33,952 bases of DNA from Bacteroidales bacterium (GCA_017614715.1 JAGABI010000004.1:1-33952); one strand, 5' to 3'; positions 1 through 8,048 are shown, numbered from the stretch's first letter. Notes: generated by a model from the letters alone, not told the origin. Numbers and translations are program-made.

Positions 1-183
1 AGGATTTTTGGCACTTTCCGCAAATTATACTGACACATCAAGTAAAGATAACATACTGGACAGCCTATTCCAGTAATTCTGCCAATTCATAATGTCTTGA
101 CAATCCCTTTGTCCATTATAACAAGATTTATAACTATACTTTGAAAATATATAAAATATTTAAAAATATATTTTAGAATAATG

Positions 184-214
184 GCAAAAAGAAAGGGTGG
201 CGTGAGCCACCCTT
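184..214 (-). terminator. Rho-independent terminator of the left lipoprotein unit
   Basis: Perfect 9-bp inverted repeat (AAGGGTGGC, 4-base loop, GCCACCCTT) at 193-214, followed on the minus strand by a T-rich tail at 184-192. It lies about 30 bases past the stop of the first lipoprotein. The same hairpin, with one G-U wobble, ends the other two lipoprotein units. Bases 1-183 are AT-rich and hold nothing I can name. Confidence 0.85.
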
Positions 215-242
215 AACTTTATTGAATGTTGGATAATACGGA

Positions 243-2315
243 TTATTCTGCGATGCAGCGTACGCCCAGACCACGGGCTACAATACTGGAAGCTACATCA
301 AAAAGATCATTTTTATCTAAATATTCAAATGTAGATGAACCACTGCCGGTAGTTTGATCATATTTCCAAGCAAAACAGAAGCCCATATTCTTGCCATTGT
401 GGCCGGATGTCCACAATGTAGCAAAGGGGCCGGCGAGGCCATCTATGGTGACAGGGGCAGGGCCTCTTACGGCTTGGTATCTACCAAATGCAGTAGACCA
501 TGCATGACCGTTATAGGGGATGAACAGGTTAGCACCACCGTCAACGGGTACATAAACACCGAATACGTTACCAGAAGTAACTGCAGTGTAGTTCACGAAG
601 GTGTCCCATCCCATCACCTTATAACCAACAGGGCAAGGGTCGAAATATGTCTTTGAAGATTCATAGCCGCGTTTCAGGCGGTTAGCACCAGTCGTCTGAT
701 CTTCTGAGGCATAACTTCCGCCACCCCAGAACTTGCCTAACAATTCTGCGTAAGCAGAAAAATCATAAACATAAACCCAATGATAATCACCGCCATGAGA
801 GGGATCCGACGGGTCAGTTGCATGACAGTTAAGGTTGGGACGGTTGGGATTATCTGCGAGTGCGCTTTTCAAAGTGGCTTTGTCGGGATAATCGGGGTAC
901 TCGTAGCCAAGCCTCTTCGTATAAATACCATTTTCGAACTCTTCCCAGGTATAGCCCAGAGGGTTACCAAACTGATAAGAAAGTCCGCATACCTCTTCAA
1001 TAGAGGTAGGAAGAACAGAACCGTTTGAGAGAGCACCCAGGTTGCGGTCCATGATGTTATAAGTGTTACCGTCAATGGTGAAAGGAAGAGTAGCGGGAGC
1101 GTCTGTGCACCAGATAACCCATGTCCATACACATTCACCACCGTATGTAAGAGTCAGCTTGGCATTTCCCTCTCTACCGGTAGCTTTGAACAGTATCTTA
1201 CCGTCCTCGTAGCTTACATTGGATACGCAGTCGTTCTGGTTCAGGGTGACTTCTACGCCGTCACCTGTGAAATCACTGATTCCCTTCCTTTTTGTCCATT
1301 CAGGATATACAATAGAAGCTGGCCTTGCATTAAAATCGATAGATGTTCTGGCGCCGTTACCAGCGATTGTGGCATCGATTGAGTAGTAGCCGCGCTCGCT
1401 TACGATATAGGTGTTTGCAGTTCCATTCGCACTGAGGTCGATGGGGTCACCCAGGGGCTCCTCAACGGGAGAACCAAGGGTCTTGAATGCCTTGCCGGAC
1501 TCATAGTTTTTGCCTTCAAACTCTGTGCTGATTTCATCATAACCGTTAGTGAGCGTCATCGTGATGGTGCTGTTTGACATATCTACGGGAGCAATCATCA
1601 TGACGAAGCGTACGGTCTCACCTGCCTCAAAGTACATGCCGTCTGAGCCACCGAGGGTGAGGGTGATTGTGTCAGATGTGCCTTCGGGCTCGATGGATAT
1701 CTCATCGGCTGTCAGGTCAACTATACCTTCAGTGATGAATGGGGTGCCATCAGAGGTGAGGGAGAGCTCGTTGTAAGAGCCATCTTCTTCAAAGGTGACA
1801 TCCAATACCATAAGTGCGCCGATATGTTTCATGGAGAAGCTGCAGGCACCTTCAACTGCCGGAATGCTGGCTACAAGATAGTCAACTGCGCAGAGGTTCC
1901 AGGCTTCTTTTTCCATCATCGACTGGCCGGTATAGTCCACGGGGATCTCGGTTGCATCAGGTACAACATCATCACTGCCGGGATAGAATGCCGCATAAGA
2001 CAGGCCCTCAAAGAGGCCAAAGCCGCCGCCGTCAAATACGCATGAAGTACCTTTGTTATCCTTCACTGTGAAACGGAGGCCGTCACCAACGGGGTTTAAA
2101 GGATAGATACGCAGGATGTCATCATCCTCGAATGCAAAAGTCACCTTGTTGTCGCTGATTGTGAACGCGGTTTTGGTTGCACCGTCCAGGACAAAGTCAG
2201 CAACGGTTGCTGTGGGGTTGAAAACCATGGAGTCGCTCTTTGCAGGCTCTTCCATAGTACAGGAGAAAGCGATGGCTGAAACAGCCAGAATAGCTACTAA
2301 AAGTGTTCTTTTCAT
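243..2315 (-). CDS. Fimbrillin-like / FISUMP-like surface lipoprotein (paralog A)
   Basis: 690 aa. A type II signal peptide ends in A-F-S-C with the lipid cysteine at residue 19, followed by an acidic stretch (TMEEP) of the kind that routes Bacteroidetes lipoproteins to the cell surface. Residues about 30-285 resemble the fimbrillin/Mfa-like N-terminal region (TKT motif, DDDILRIYP, SYAAFYPG). From about 293 a second region carries IMDRNLGAL, YQFGNPLGYTW, DPCPVGYKVMGW and ends in GLGVRCIAE, resembling Bacteroidetes FISUMP-type (Fibrobacter succinogenes major domain) modules. It is the last gene of a unit that also holds the short lipoprotein and two small ORFs. A surface or fimbria-like adhesive role is inferred; ligand and polymerisation are unknown. 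The N-terminal half is very close to that of the paralog at 3672-5693. Confidence 0.85.
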   Translation of the reverse strand: MKRTLLVAILAVSAIAFSCTMEEPAKSDSMVFNPTATVADFVLDGATKTAFTISDNKVTFAFEDDDILRIYPLNPVGDGLRFTVKDNKGTSCVFDGGGFGLFEGLSYAAFYPGSDDVVPDATEIPVDYTGQSMMEKEAWNLCAVDYLVASIPAVEGACSFSMKHIGALMVLDVTFEEDGSYNELSLTSDGTPFITEGIVDLTADEISIEPEGTSDTITLTLGGSDGMYFEAGETVRFVMMIAPVDMSNSTITMTLTNGYDEISTEFEGKNYESGKAFKTLGSPVEEPLGDPIDLSANGTANTYIVSERGYYSIDATIAGNGARTSIDFNARPASIVYPEWTKRKGISDFTGDGVEVTLNQNDCVSNVSYEDGKILFKATGREGNAKLTLTYGGECVWTWVIWCTDAPATLPFTIDGNTYNIMDRNLGALSNGSVLPTSIEEVCGLSYQFGNPLGYTWEEFENGIYTKRLGYEYPDYPDKATLKSALADNPNRPNLNCHATDPSDPSHGGDYHWVYVYDFSAYAELLGKFWGGGSYASEDQTTGANRLKRGYESSKTYFDPCPVGYKVMGWDTFVNYTAVTSGNVFGVYVPVDGGANLFIPYNGHAWSTAFGRYQAVRGPAPVTIDGLAGPFATLWTSGHNGKNMGFCFAWKYDQTTGSGSSTFEYLDKNDLFDVASSIVARGLGVRCIAE

Positions 2316-2340
2316 AGTCTTTGCAGTTTTGCCATTTAGC

Positions 2341-2460
2341 TTAAAAATTCATAGAATCAATACCTACTTCCGGGTTAATGGAAGAACCCTGAAGGATTGC
2401 ATTCTCAGGGGAGATTTCATACTCCTTGATTGAAGGGGATACGTAAAGATTTCTTTTCAT
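2341..2460 (-). CDS. Small peptide, 39 aa, lipoprotein-island family member 1
   Basis: ATG at 2458-2460, TAA at 2341-2343. It begins MKRNLYVSPSIKEY, continues with an ISPENAILQ block and ends NPEVGIDSMNF. There is no signal peptide or membrane segment, and it is acidic towards the C-terminus. It shares YV(S/T)P, a K/E-Y-x-I block, NAILQxS and a downstream ID with the ORFs at 2511-2654 and 7890-8048, which argues that it is a real gene. It sits 25 bases upstream of paralog A and 50 bases downstream of the second small ORF. Function unknown. Short K-x-Y-x-x-P peptides are common in Bacteroidales, often unannotated. A translated leader, a secreted factor or a modified-peptide precursor are all possible. 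Confidence 0.72.
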   Translation of the reverse strand: MKRNLYVSPSIKEYEISPENAILQGSSINPEVGIDSMNF

Positions 2461-2510
2461 CTTGCTTTTTGGATTATATTAATACTAAATAATAAATGAT
2501 ACACACTTGT

Positions 2511-2654
2511 TTACCAGTTATGGACTCCGCCTAATTCCATGTCATCGATGCTGGCTTCGGGGTCAATAGCGGGGTCAGAGACCTGCAGGATGGCATTCCT
2601 GAGGGTAATGCTATACTTCTCGCTTGTGGGGGATACGTAAAGATTTGTTTTCAT
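2511..2654 (-). CDS. Small peptide, 47 aa, lipoprotein-island family member 2
   Basis: ATG at 2652-2654, TAA at 2511-2513. It begins MKTNLYVSPTSEKY, contains RNAILQVSDP and IDPEASIDDMEL, and ends GGVHNW. It has the family's conserved front half and its own C-terminal tail. No signal peptide. It lies 34 bases downstream of the short lipoprotein (2689-3543) and immediately upstream of small peptide 1, so two family members are in tandem inside one unit. Function unknown; support comes from similarity to the two sibling ORFs. Confidence 0.7.
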   Translation of the reverse strand: MKTNLYVSPTSEKYSITLRNAILQVSDPAIDPEASIDDMELGGVHNW

Positions 2655-2688
2655 CTTACTGTTTGATTATGTTAATAATTAAATAATA

Positions 2689-3543
2689 TTATTCAACTTC
2701 AACTATATATGCCTTTCCGGCCTTGTAGTTCTCGCCGGCAATCTCCGAGCTGACGATTACGTCATCGCCGTTCTTGAGTTCCAGATGGATAGTGTTGCCA
2801 GTCATATCGACAGGGGCAATCAACATAAAGAGAGTGGTCTCGCCGGCATCAAGGGATATTCCGTTTGAGTCGGCATCGCCGAGTGCAAGGGAAACAGATT
2901 CGGTGGTTTCCTCTGGAGTGATTGTAACCGGATTAGCAGTCAGATCCACTTTGCCTTTCAAGATAAACGGCGTATCGCTTGAGGTGAGTGACAGCTCAGT
3001 CGCTACAGCGGCCTCATTAAGAGTAATCTTTACCGGTAACAGTGAGCTGAGGTGCTTCATGGTAAATCTGCAAGCATTATTCTCAACTTTGGTGTCGGGG
3101 GCGCAGAGGAAATCAACAGAGCCGAGGTCTTTCTGGCTCATATCGGAATAGTCAACCTTGATTGATTGTTTAGCGAATTCACGATTTGTACCAGGATAGA
3201 ATGCTGAATAACTCAAGCCGTCAACGAGTTTAAAACCGGTTGCTTTGAATATCCAGGAATTACCTGTATTCGTTTTGGCATAAAAACGGGTTCCATAGTC
3301 ATGGATACTGGGATATACTCTCAGGACATCACTCTCAGTAAATTGAAACGTTATCTTATTGCCATCCGAATTCACCTGATACGTGGTTTTAGTGGCTGCA
3401 CCGTCAATTACAAAATCCTCGATGGTTGCGGTAGTGCCAGAGATGAGGGAGTCGTCCTCATGCGGGTCCGGCTCGACCTTCTCTGTACAAGAGAAGGAGA
3501 TGGCTGCAGTTGCCAGAAACGCTGCTAATAGTATTCTTTTCAT
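2689..3543 (-). CDS. Short fimbrillin-like lipoprotein (N-terminal half only)
   Basis: 284 aa. The signal peptide ends I-S-F-S-C (Cys19), followed by acidic TEKVEPDPHEDD, a good surface-export signal. The whole protein corresponds to the fimbrillin-like N-terminal half of its neighbours (ATKTTYQ, ESDVLRVYPS, LSYSAFYPG, FTMKHLSSLLPVKI, MLIAPVDMTGN). It stops at AGKAYIVEVE, the point where the full-length paralogs enter the linker to the FISUMP-like half. It is closest in its core to the paralog at 5818-7854. The reading frame is clean with a normal stop, so this looks like a stable one-domain version rather than a decayed gene. First gene of its unit, just below a good promoter; two small ORFs and paralog A follow. 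Confidence 0.82.
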   Translation of the reverse strand: MKRILLAAFLATAAISFSCTEKVEPDPHEDDSLISGTTATIEDFVIDGAATKTTYQVNSDGNKITFQFTESDVLRVYPSIHDYGTRFYAKTNTGNSWIFKATGFKLVDGLSYSAFYPGTNREFAKQSIKVDYSDMSQKDLGSVDFLCAPDTKVENNACRFTMKHLSSLLPVKITLNEAAVATELSLTSSDTPFILKGKVDLTANPVTITPEETTESVSLALGDADSNGISLDAGETTLFMLIAPVDMTGNTIHLELKNGDDVIVSSEIAGENYKAGKAYIVEVE

Positions 3544-3575
3544 AATGAAATCGGTATTACTCGCATAATCAGCCC

Positions 3576-3607
3576 TAAAGATAAGAAGAAATTAACAAAC
3601 AATCAAA
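3576..3607 (-). promoter_or_regulatory. Promoter of the short-lipoprotein unit
   Basis: On the minus strand: TTTG (3604-3607), 20 bases, then TATCTTTA (3576-3583). This is the Bacteroidetes -33/-7 pattern with one mismatch in the -7 box. It lies 33 bases upstream of the ATG at 3543 and directly past the terminator of the neighbouring unit. Confidence 0.65.
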
Positions 3608-3611
3608 TAAA

Positions 3612-3643
3612 CAAAGAAAAAGGGTAGCTTGCGCCACCCTTTT
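3612..3643 (-). terminator. Terminator of the middle lipoprotein gene
   Basis: Hairpin with an 11-bp stem containing one G-U wobble (arms 3618-3628 and 3633-3643, loop 3629-3632) and a minus-strand T tail (TTTTTCTTTG). It is nearly identical to the hairpin at 5761-5791, and the similarity continues into the flanking AT-rich bases and the next promoter. Confidence 0.85.
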
Positions 3644-3671
3644 CTTTATTGAATGAAGATAAACTACACTA

Positions 3672-4830
3672 TTAGTACTCAAACTCGTCTGCCATACAAC
3701 GGACGCCAAAACCACGGGCAATGATATGGCCAGTACTAGGAGAAGGCACGTAAGAAGCAGAGCTGGCATCTGTTGCAATAAATGAATTGAAGTATGCCAT
3801 ATTCCTGCCTACATGCCCCGACAGCCATAGCGTGGCATACACTCCGCGCCCGAGTTCATCAGGATAAGGACCACCTGCCATCCAGAAGGGCTGACCACTC
3901 TCATCACTAGGCCAGGCTACGCCGTTGTAGGGGATGAAGATGTCACCGTCATCACAGGGAACAAACAAGCCCTTGGAATTACCAGAGAAAGTATCTTCAT
4001 CTGTGAAGTCATCAAAAGTGTCCCATCCCATAATCTTATAGCCGGCGGGGCAGGGGTCATACAGCGTCTTGACTACTTCATCTCCATATTTCCGGGAGCC
4101 ATTGATATCAGAGCCGCCGCCCCAAATCGGGGCATACGTTGACTTTTCACTAACACCATCTAGCCCCAAGTATTGGAACCATACATAGTCTCTGTCTTTA
4201 GATTCTGGAGCGGGAGTAACATTCAGGGTAGGTTTGGTAGGATTAAGGGCAAGTGAATATTGCTGAGTGGCAATTCCACGGCCATTAAATAAATACCCCT
4301 GGTAACCCTCGTTGTAGAAATCTTCGAAAGTATAACCAATGGGGTTGCCATACTGGTAGTACAAACCGGACAATTCCTCACAGGTTGCATTGTCGGTGCC
4401 GTCTGAGATGGCACCCATGTTGCGGTCCATGATATGATATTCCATATCAGCACTTTCAATATAATAAGTAAGAGCTGCAGGAGTGTCTGTGCACCAGATG
4501 TGCCATGTCCATACCCCTGCGCTACCATTCATGAGAGTCAGCTTGGCGTTACCCTCGGCGCCGGTAGCCTTGAACAATATCTTACCGTCTTTGTAGCTTA
4601 CATTTGACACGCAGTTGTTCTGGTTCATAACAACTGCTACGCCGTTCCCCACAAATCTATCCACAACACCAGTATTGAAGTTGTATGCGGGATATACATA
4701 AGGAGCAAACGCCCTATCCCAAGAAGCCATCTTCCCGTTACCGGCGATGGTTGCATCTATTGAATAGTAGCCGGGCTCGCTCACGATATAGGAGTTTGCA
4801 GTCTCATTTGCACTGAGGTCGATGGGATCA
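3672..4830 (-). repeat. Segmental duplicate, copy 1 (3' half of paralog B)
   Basis: The FISUMP-like half of paralog B is highly similar at the nucleotide level to that of paralog C at 5818-6975, including long runs with few differences (compare 4240-4440 with 6400-6600). The downstream terminator is duplicated too. Upstream of about 4830 the similarity switches to paralog A. Extent estimated by eye. Confidence 0.7.
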
Positions 4831-5693
4831 CCAAGGCTGACGGGAGAACCAAGGACTTTGAACGCCTTGCCGGCCTGGTAGTTCTTACCCTCAATCTCTG
4901 CGCAGATTACGTCATCACCGTTCTTGAGTTCCATCAGGATGGTGCTGTTTGACATATCTACGGGGGCAATCATCATAATGAAGCGTACGGTTTCGCCTGC
5001 CTCTACAGAGATGCCGTCTGCATTGCCAAGTGCGAGGGTGATGGTCTCGGCGAAATCTGTACCGGTGACAGCGATGGGATCGGCAGTCAGGTCAATAGTC
5101 CCGTTTGTGATGAAGGGGGTGCCATCAGAGGTGAGGGAGAGCTCGTTGTAAGAGCCAGCCTCTTCAAAGGTGACATCCAATACCATAAGTGCGCCGATAT
5201 GTTTCATTGAAAAGTTGCAGGTGCCTTCAACTGCCGGAATGCTGGCTACCAGATAGTCAACTGCACTGAGATCCCAGGCTTCTTTTGCCATCATCGACTG
5301 GCCGGTATAGTCCACGGGAATTTCGGTTGCATCGGGTACGACATCGTCACTGCCGGGATAGAATGCCGCATACGACAGGCCCTCAAAAAGGCCAAATCCG
5401 CCGCCGTCAAATACGCATGAAGTACCTTTGTTGTCCTTCACCGTGAAACGGTAGCCGTCCCCGAGTTCGGGAGAAATGGGATAAATGCGCAGGATGTCGT
5501 CATCCTCGAATGCAAAAGTCACATTGTTGTCACTGACTGTGAACGAGGTTTTGGTAGCTCCGTCAAGTATGAAGTCCGCAACGGTTGCCGTGGGGTTGAA
5601 AACCATGGAGTCGCTCTTTACAGGTTCCTCCACAGTACAGGAGAAAGCGATGGCTGCAGTAGCCAGAATCGCTGCTAAAAGTGTCCTTTTCAT
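3672..5693 (-). CDS. Fimbrillin-like / FISUMP-like surface lipoprotein (mosaic paralog B)
   Basis: 673 aa from the ATG at 5691-5693; an in-frame TTG 12 bases upstream is less likely. Lipobox A-F-S-C followed by TVEEP. The architecture is that of paralog A: fimbrillin-like N-terminal half, linker GSPVSLGDPI, then the FISUMP-like half with HIMDRNMGAISDG, YYQYGNPIGYTF, YDPCPAGYKIMGWD and GFGVRCMAD. The N-terminal half is almost the same as paralog A (for example FDGGGFGLFEGLSYAAFYPG), while everything after DLSAN is almost the same as paralog C (5818-7854). This gene has its own promoter and terminator and, unlike A and C, no small peptide ORF in front. Surface exposure is inferred from the lipoprotein signal. 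Confidence 0.85.
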   Translation of the reverse strand: MKRTLLAAILATAAIAFSCTVEEPVKSDSMVFNPTATVADFILDGATKTSFTVSDNNVTFAFEDDDILRIYPISPELGDGYRFTVKDNKGTSCVFDGGGFGLFEGLSYAAFYPGSDDVVPDATEIPVDYTGQSMMAKEAWDLSAVDYLVASIPAVEGTCNFSMKHIGALMVLDVTFEEAGSYNELSLTSDGTPFITNGTIDLTADPIAVTGTDFAETITLALGNADGISVEAGETVRFIMMIAPVDMSNSTILMELKNGDDVICAEIEGKNYQAGKAFKVLGSPVSLGDPIDLSANETANSYIVSEPGYYSIDATIAGNGKMASWDRAFAPYVYPAYNFNTGVVDRFVGNGVAVVMNQNNCVSNVSYKDGKILFKATGAEGNAKLTLMNGSAGVWTWHIWCTDTPAALTYYIESADMEYHIMDRNMGAISDGTDNATCEELSGLYYQYGNPIGYTFEDFYNEGYQGYLFNGRGIATQQYSLALNPTKPTLNVTPAPESKDRDYVWFQYLGLDGVSEKSTYAPIWGGGSDINGSRKYGDEVVKTLYDPCPAGYKIMGWDTFDDFTDEDTFSGNSKGLFVPCDDGDIFIPYNGVAWPSDESGQPFWMAGGPYPDELGRGVYATLWLSGHVGRNMAYFNSFIATDASSASYVPSPSTGHIIARGFGVRCMADEFEY

Positions 5694-5724
5694 ATTGTGT
5701 TTCAATTAGGTTAATTCCAGTTCG

Positions 5725-5756
5725 TAAAAGTAATAAGAAATCTACGAACAATCAAA
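5725..5756 (-). promoter_or_regulatory. Promoter of paralog B
   Basis: On the minus strand: TTTG (5753-5756), 20 bases, then TACTTTTA (5725-5732), one mismatch from the -7 consensus. It lies 32 bases upstream of the ATG at 5693. Layout and spacing match the promoter at 3576-3607. Confidence 0.62.
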
Positions 5757-5760
5757 TAAA

Positions 5761-5791
5761 CAAAGAAAAAGGGTAGCTTGCGCCACCCTTT
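5761..5791 (-). terminator. Terminator of the right lipoprotein unit
   Basis: Arms 5768-5777 and 5782-5791, loop 5778-5781, one G-U wobble, minus-strand T tail TTTTTCTTTG. It follows the stop of paralog C by about 27 bases and abuts the promoter of paralog B. Confidence 0.85.
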
Positions 5792-5817
5792 CCTTTATAG
5801 AATGAATGATAAAAATA

Positions 5818-6975
5818 CTATTCGCTGTAATCAAACTCGTCTGCCATACAACGGACGCCAAAACCACGGGCAATGATATGACCATCACGAGGTGATGGCT
5901 GGAAAGCACCGGTATTAGCATTCTTTGCATAGAACGAATTAAAGTATGCCATATTCCTGCCTATATGCCCCGACAGCCATAGAGTGGAATACACAGCGCG
6001 CCCGTTTGCATCAGGATAAGGACCGCTTGCCATCCAGAAAGGTGCACCATTTTCATCATCCGGCCAAGCCGCGCCATTGTAAGGAAGGAAGATGTCGCCA
6101 TCATCAAGGGGAACAAACATACCCTTGGAATTACCGGAGAATGTATCTGAGCTCGTGAAGTCCTCAAAAGTTTCACATCCCATAATCTTATAACCAGCAG
6201 GGCAAGGGTCATACAACGTCTTGACTACTTCATCCCCATACTTCAAGCTACCATCAATATCAGAGCCGCCGCCCCAAATCGGGGCATACGTTGACTTTTC
6301 ACTAACATCTTTTATCCCCAAGTATTGGAACCATACATAGTCTCTGTCTTTAGATTCTGCAGCAGCCGTAACATTCAGAGTAGGTTTGGTAGGATTAAGG
6401 GCAAGTGAATATTGCATGGTGGCAATTCCACGGCCATTAAATAAATAACCCTGGTAACCCTCGTTGTAGAAATCTTCGAAAGTATAACCAATAGGGTTGC
6501 CATACTGGTAGTACAAACCGGACAATTCCTCACAGGTTGCATTGTCGGTGCCGTCTGAGATTGCACCCATGTTGCGGTCCATGATATGATAATCATAACC
6601 ATAAACTTCAAAAGCACGAACAGCAGGGGCATCTGTGCACCAGATGTGCCATGTCCATACCCCTGCGCTACCATTCATGAGAGTCAGCTTGGCGTTACCC
6701 TCTTTGCCGGTAGCCTTGAACAATATCTTGCCGTCTTTGTATCTTACATCGGATACGCAGCCGTTCTGGTTCAAAACAACTAACACGTCGTTACCCACAA
6801 ATTTATTCACAACACCAGTGTTGAAATTGTATGCGGGATATACATAAGGAGCAAACGCAGCATCCCAAGACGCCATTCTACCGTTACCGGCGATGGTCGC
6901 ATCTATTGAATAGTAGCCAGGCTCACTTACTATATAGGAGTTTGCAGTCTCATTTGCACTGAGGTCAACGGGCTC
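5818..6975 (-). repeat. Segmental duplicate, copy 2 (3' half of paralog C)
   Basis: Partner of 3672-4830. The shared block begins near the DLSANETANSY codons and runs to the stop codon. Paralog C has two extra C-terminal codons (SE). Confidence 0.7.
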
Positions 6976-7854
6976 TTCTACTTCTACTTCAACCGAGTAT
7001 GCAGTGCCGGCCGCAAAGTTCTTACCTTCAATCTCTGAGCTGGCAACTACTTCTTTACCATTCTTGACCTCCACCTGGATGATGCTGCCGGTCATATCGA
7101 CGGGAGCAATCATCATGAAGAAGTTGACTACTTCACCAGCATCAACAGAAAAGACCTCTGCGCTTGCTTTTGTGTATGCCTCCGGGTCAAGAGACATGGA
7201 GACAGTTTTAGCGGTTTTCTCAGATTTGATGACAACAGGATTCTTAGTCAGGTCCACGGTGCCGCTCAAGATAAACGGAGTCTTATCTGAGGTGAGGGAG
7301 AGCTCGGTAATGGGGGTTGCCTTGTCAAAGGTGACTTTTATTGGCAGCAGTGCGCCGAGGTGTTTCATTGTGAATTTACAGCCTTCCTTTTCTTTAGGCT
7401 CGATGCCGGTAGCATACAGGAAGTCTGTTGAGCCGAAATCCCATAACCACTGGCCGGTAAAGTCAACAGGAACCTTGTTTGCTGCGGGTGCAACGCCACC
7501 TTCACCGGTACCGGGGTAGAAGGCAGCATACGACGTGCCCTCATAAAGGCCAAAGCCGCGTTCGCGGCCGTCGAATATGCAAGAGGAACCCTTATTCTCC
7601 AATACTTTGAAGGGGAGACCGTTACCGGTGGGGTTTACAGGATATAAATTAAGTATATCATCATCGCTGAATTCAATCGTCACCTGGTTGCCGGTGGCAC
7701 TTAAAATAGTTTTGGTTGCACCGTCAAGTACGAAGTCCTCAACGGTTGCGGTGGGGTTGAAAACCAAGGAGTCGCTCTGTGCAGGCTCTTCCACCGTACA
7801 GGAGAAAGCGATGGCTGCAGTGGCCAGAATCGCCGCTAAAAGTGTTCTTTTCAT
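5818..7854 (-). CDS. Fimbrillin-like / FISUMP-like surface lipoprotein (paralog C)
   Basis: 678 aa. Lipobox A-F-S-C (Cys19) followed by TVEEPAQSD. The fimbrillin-like half spans about 30-290 (GATKTIL, SDDDILNLYPV, YAAFYPGTGEG, FTMKHLGALLPIKV, MMIAPVDMTGS). After the short acidic linker VEVEVEEPV, the FISUMP-like half runs from about 296 to the end (HIMDRNMGAISDG, YQYGNPIGYTF, WGGGSDIDGS, YDPCPAGYKIMG, GFGVRCMADEFDY). It follows small peptide 3 by 35 bases and shares its promoter at 8083-8114. Its first half differs clearly from paralogs A and B, its second half barely differs from B. Function inferred as a cell-surface, possibly fimbria-associated, protein. Confidence 0.85.
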   Translation of the reverse strand: MKRTLLAAILATAAIAFSCTVEEPAQSDSLVFNPTATVEDFVLDGATKTILSATGNQVTIEFSDDDILNLYPVNPTGNGLPFKVLENKGSSCIFDGRERGFGLYEGTSYAAFYPGTGEGGVAPAANKVPVDFTGQWLWDFGSTDFLYATGIEPKEKEGCKFTMKHLGALLPIKVTFDKATPITELSLTSDKTPFILSGTVDLTKNPVVIKSEKTAKTVSMSLDPEAYTKASAEVFSVDAGEVVNFFMMIAPVDMTGSIIQVEVKNGKEVVASSEIEGKNFAAGTAYSVEVEVEEPVDLSANETANSYIVSEPGYYSIDATIAGNGRMASWDAAFAPYVYPAYNFNTGVVNKFVGNDVLVVLNQNGCVSDVRYKDGKILFKATGKEGNAKLTLMNGSAGVWTWHIWCTDAPAVRAFEVYGYDYHIMDRNMGAISDGTDNATCEELSGLYYQYGNPIGYTFEDFYNEGYQGYLFNGRGIATMQYSLALNPTKPTLNVTAAAESKDRDYVWFQYLGIKDVSEKSTYAPIWGGGSDIDGSLKYGDEVVKTLYDPCPAGYKIMGCETFEDFTSSDTFSGNSKGMFVPLDDGDIFLPYNGAAWPDDENGAPFWMASGPYPDANGRAVYSTLWLSGHIGRNMAYFNSFYAKNANTGAFQPSPRDGHIIARGFGVRCMADEFDYSE

Positions 7855-7889
7855 ATTGGTTATGAATTTGTTTATAATCGCATTAATTC

Positions 7890-8048
7890 CTAGTACAACG
7901 GTGCAGAGTAGATATCACCCTGTGATGAACCGATATAGAAGGGGTCGATGTCAACTTCAGGGAAGATAGAGATTTGTAAAATCGCGTTCTCGGGAGAGAT
8001 TAAGTACTCTTTGACCTGAGGGGTTACGTAAGACTGTTTCTTTTTCAT
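7890..8048 (-). CDS. Small peptide, 52 aa, lipoprotein-island family member 3
   Basis: ATG at 8046-8048, TAG at 7890-7892. It begins MKKKQSYVTPQVKEYLISPE, contains NAILQISIFPEVDID and ends in an aromatic tail (DIYSAPLY). It shares the YV(S/T)P, KEY-I-SPENAILQ and PEV-ID blocks with the ORF at 2341-2460. No signal peptide. It is the first gene below a consensus promoter, so it is certainly transcribed if that promoter works, and it precedes paralog C by 35 bases. Function unknown. The conserved front and variable end would suit a leader/core peptide, but no modifying enzyme is nearby. Confidence 0.74.
   Translation of the reverse strand: MKKKQSYVTPQVKEYLISPENAILQISIFPEVDIDPFYIGSSQGDIYSAPLY

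Noticed and set aside
1-183. Possible short ORF or promoter at the left edge
   Set aside because: Only a 20-codon frame and imperfect TAnnTTTG-like strings; too little to call.
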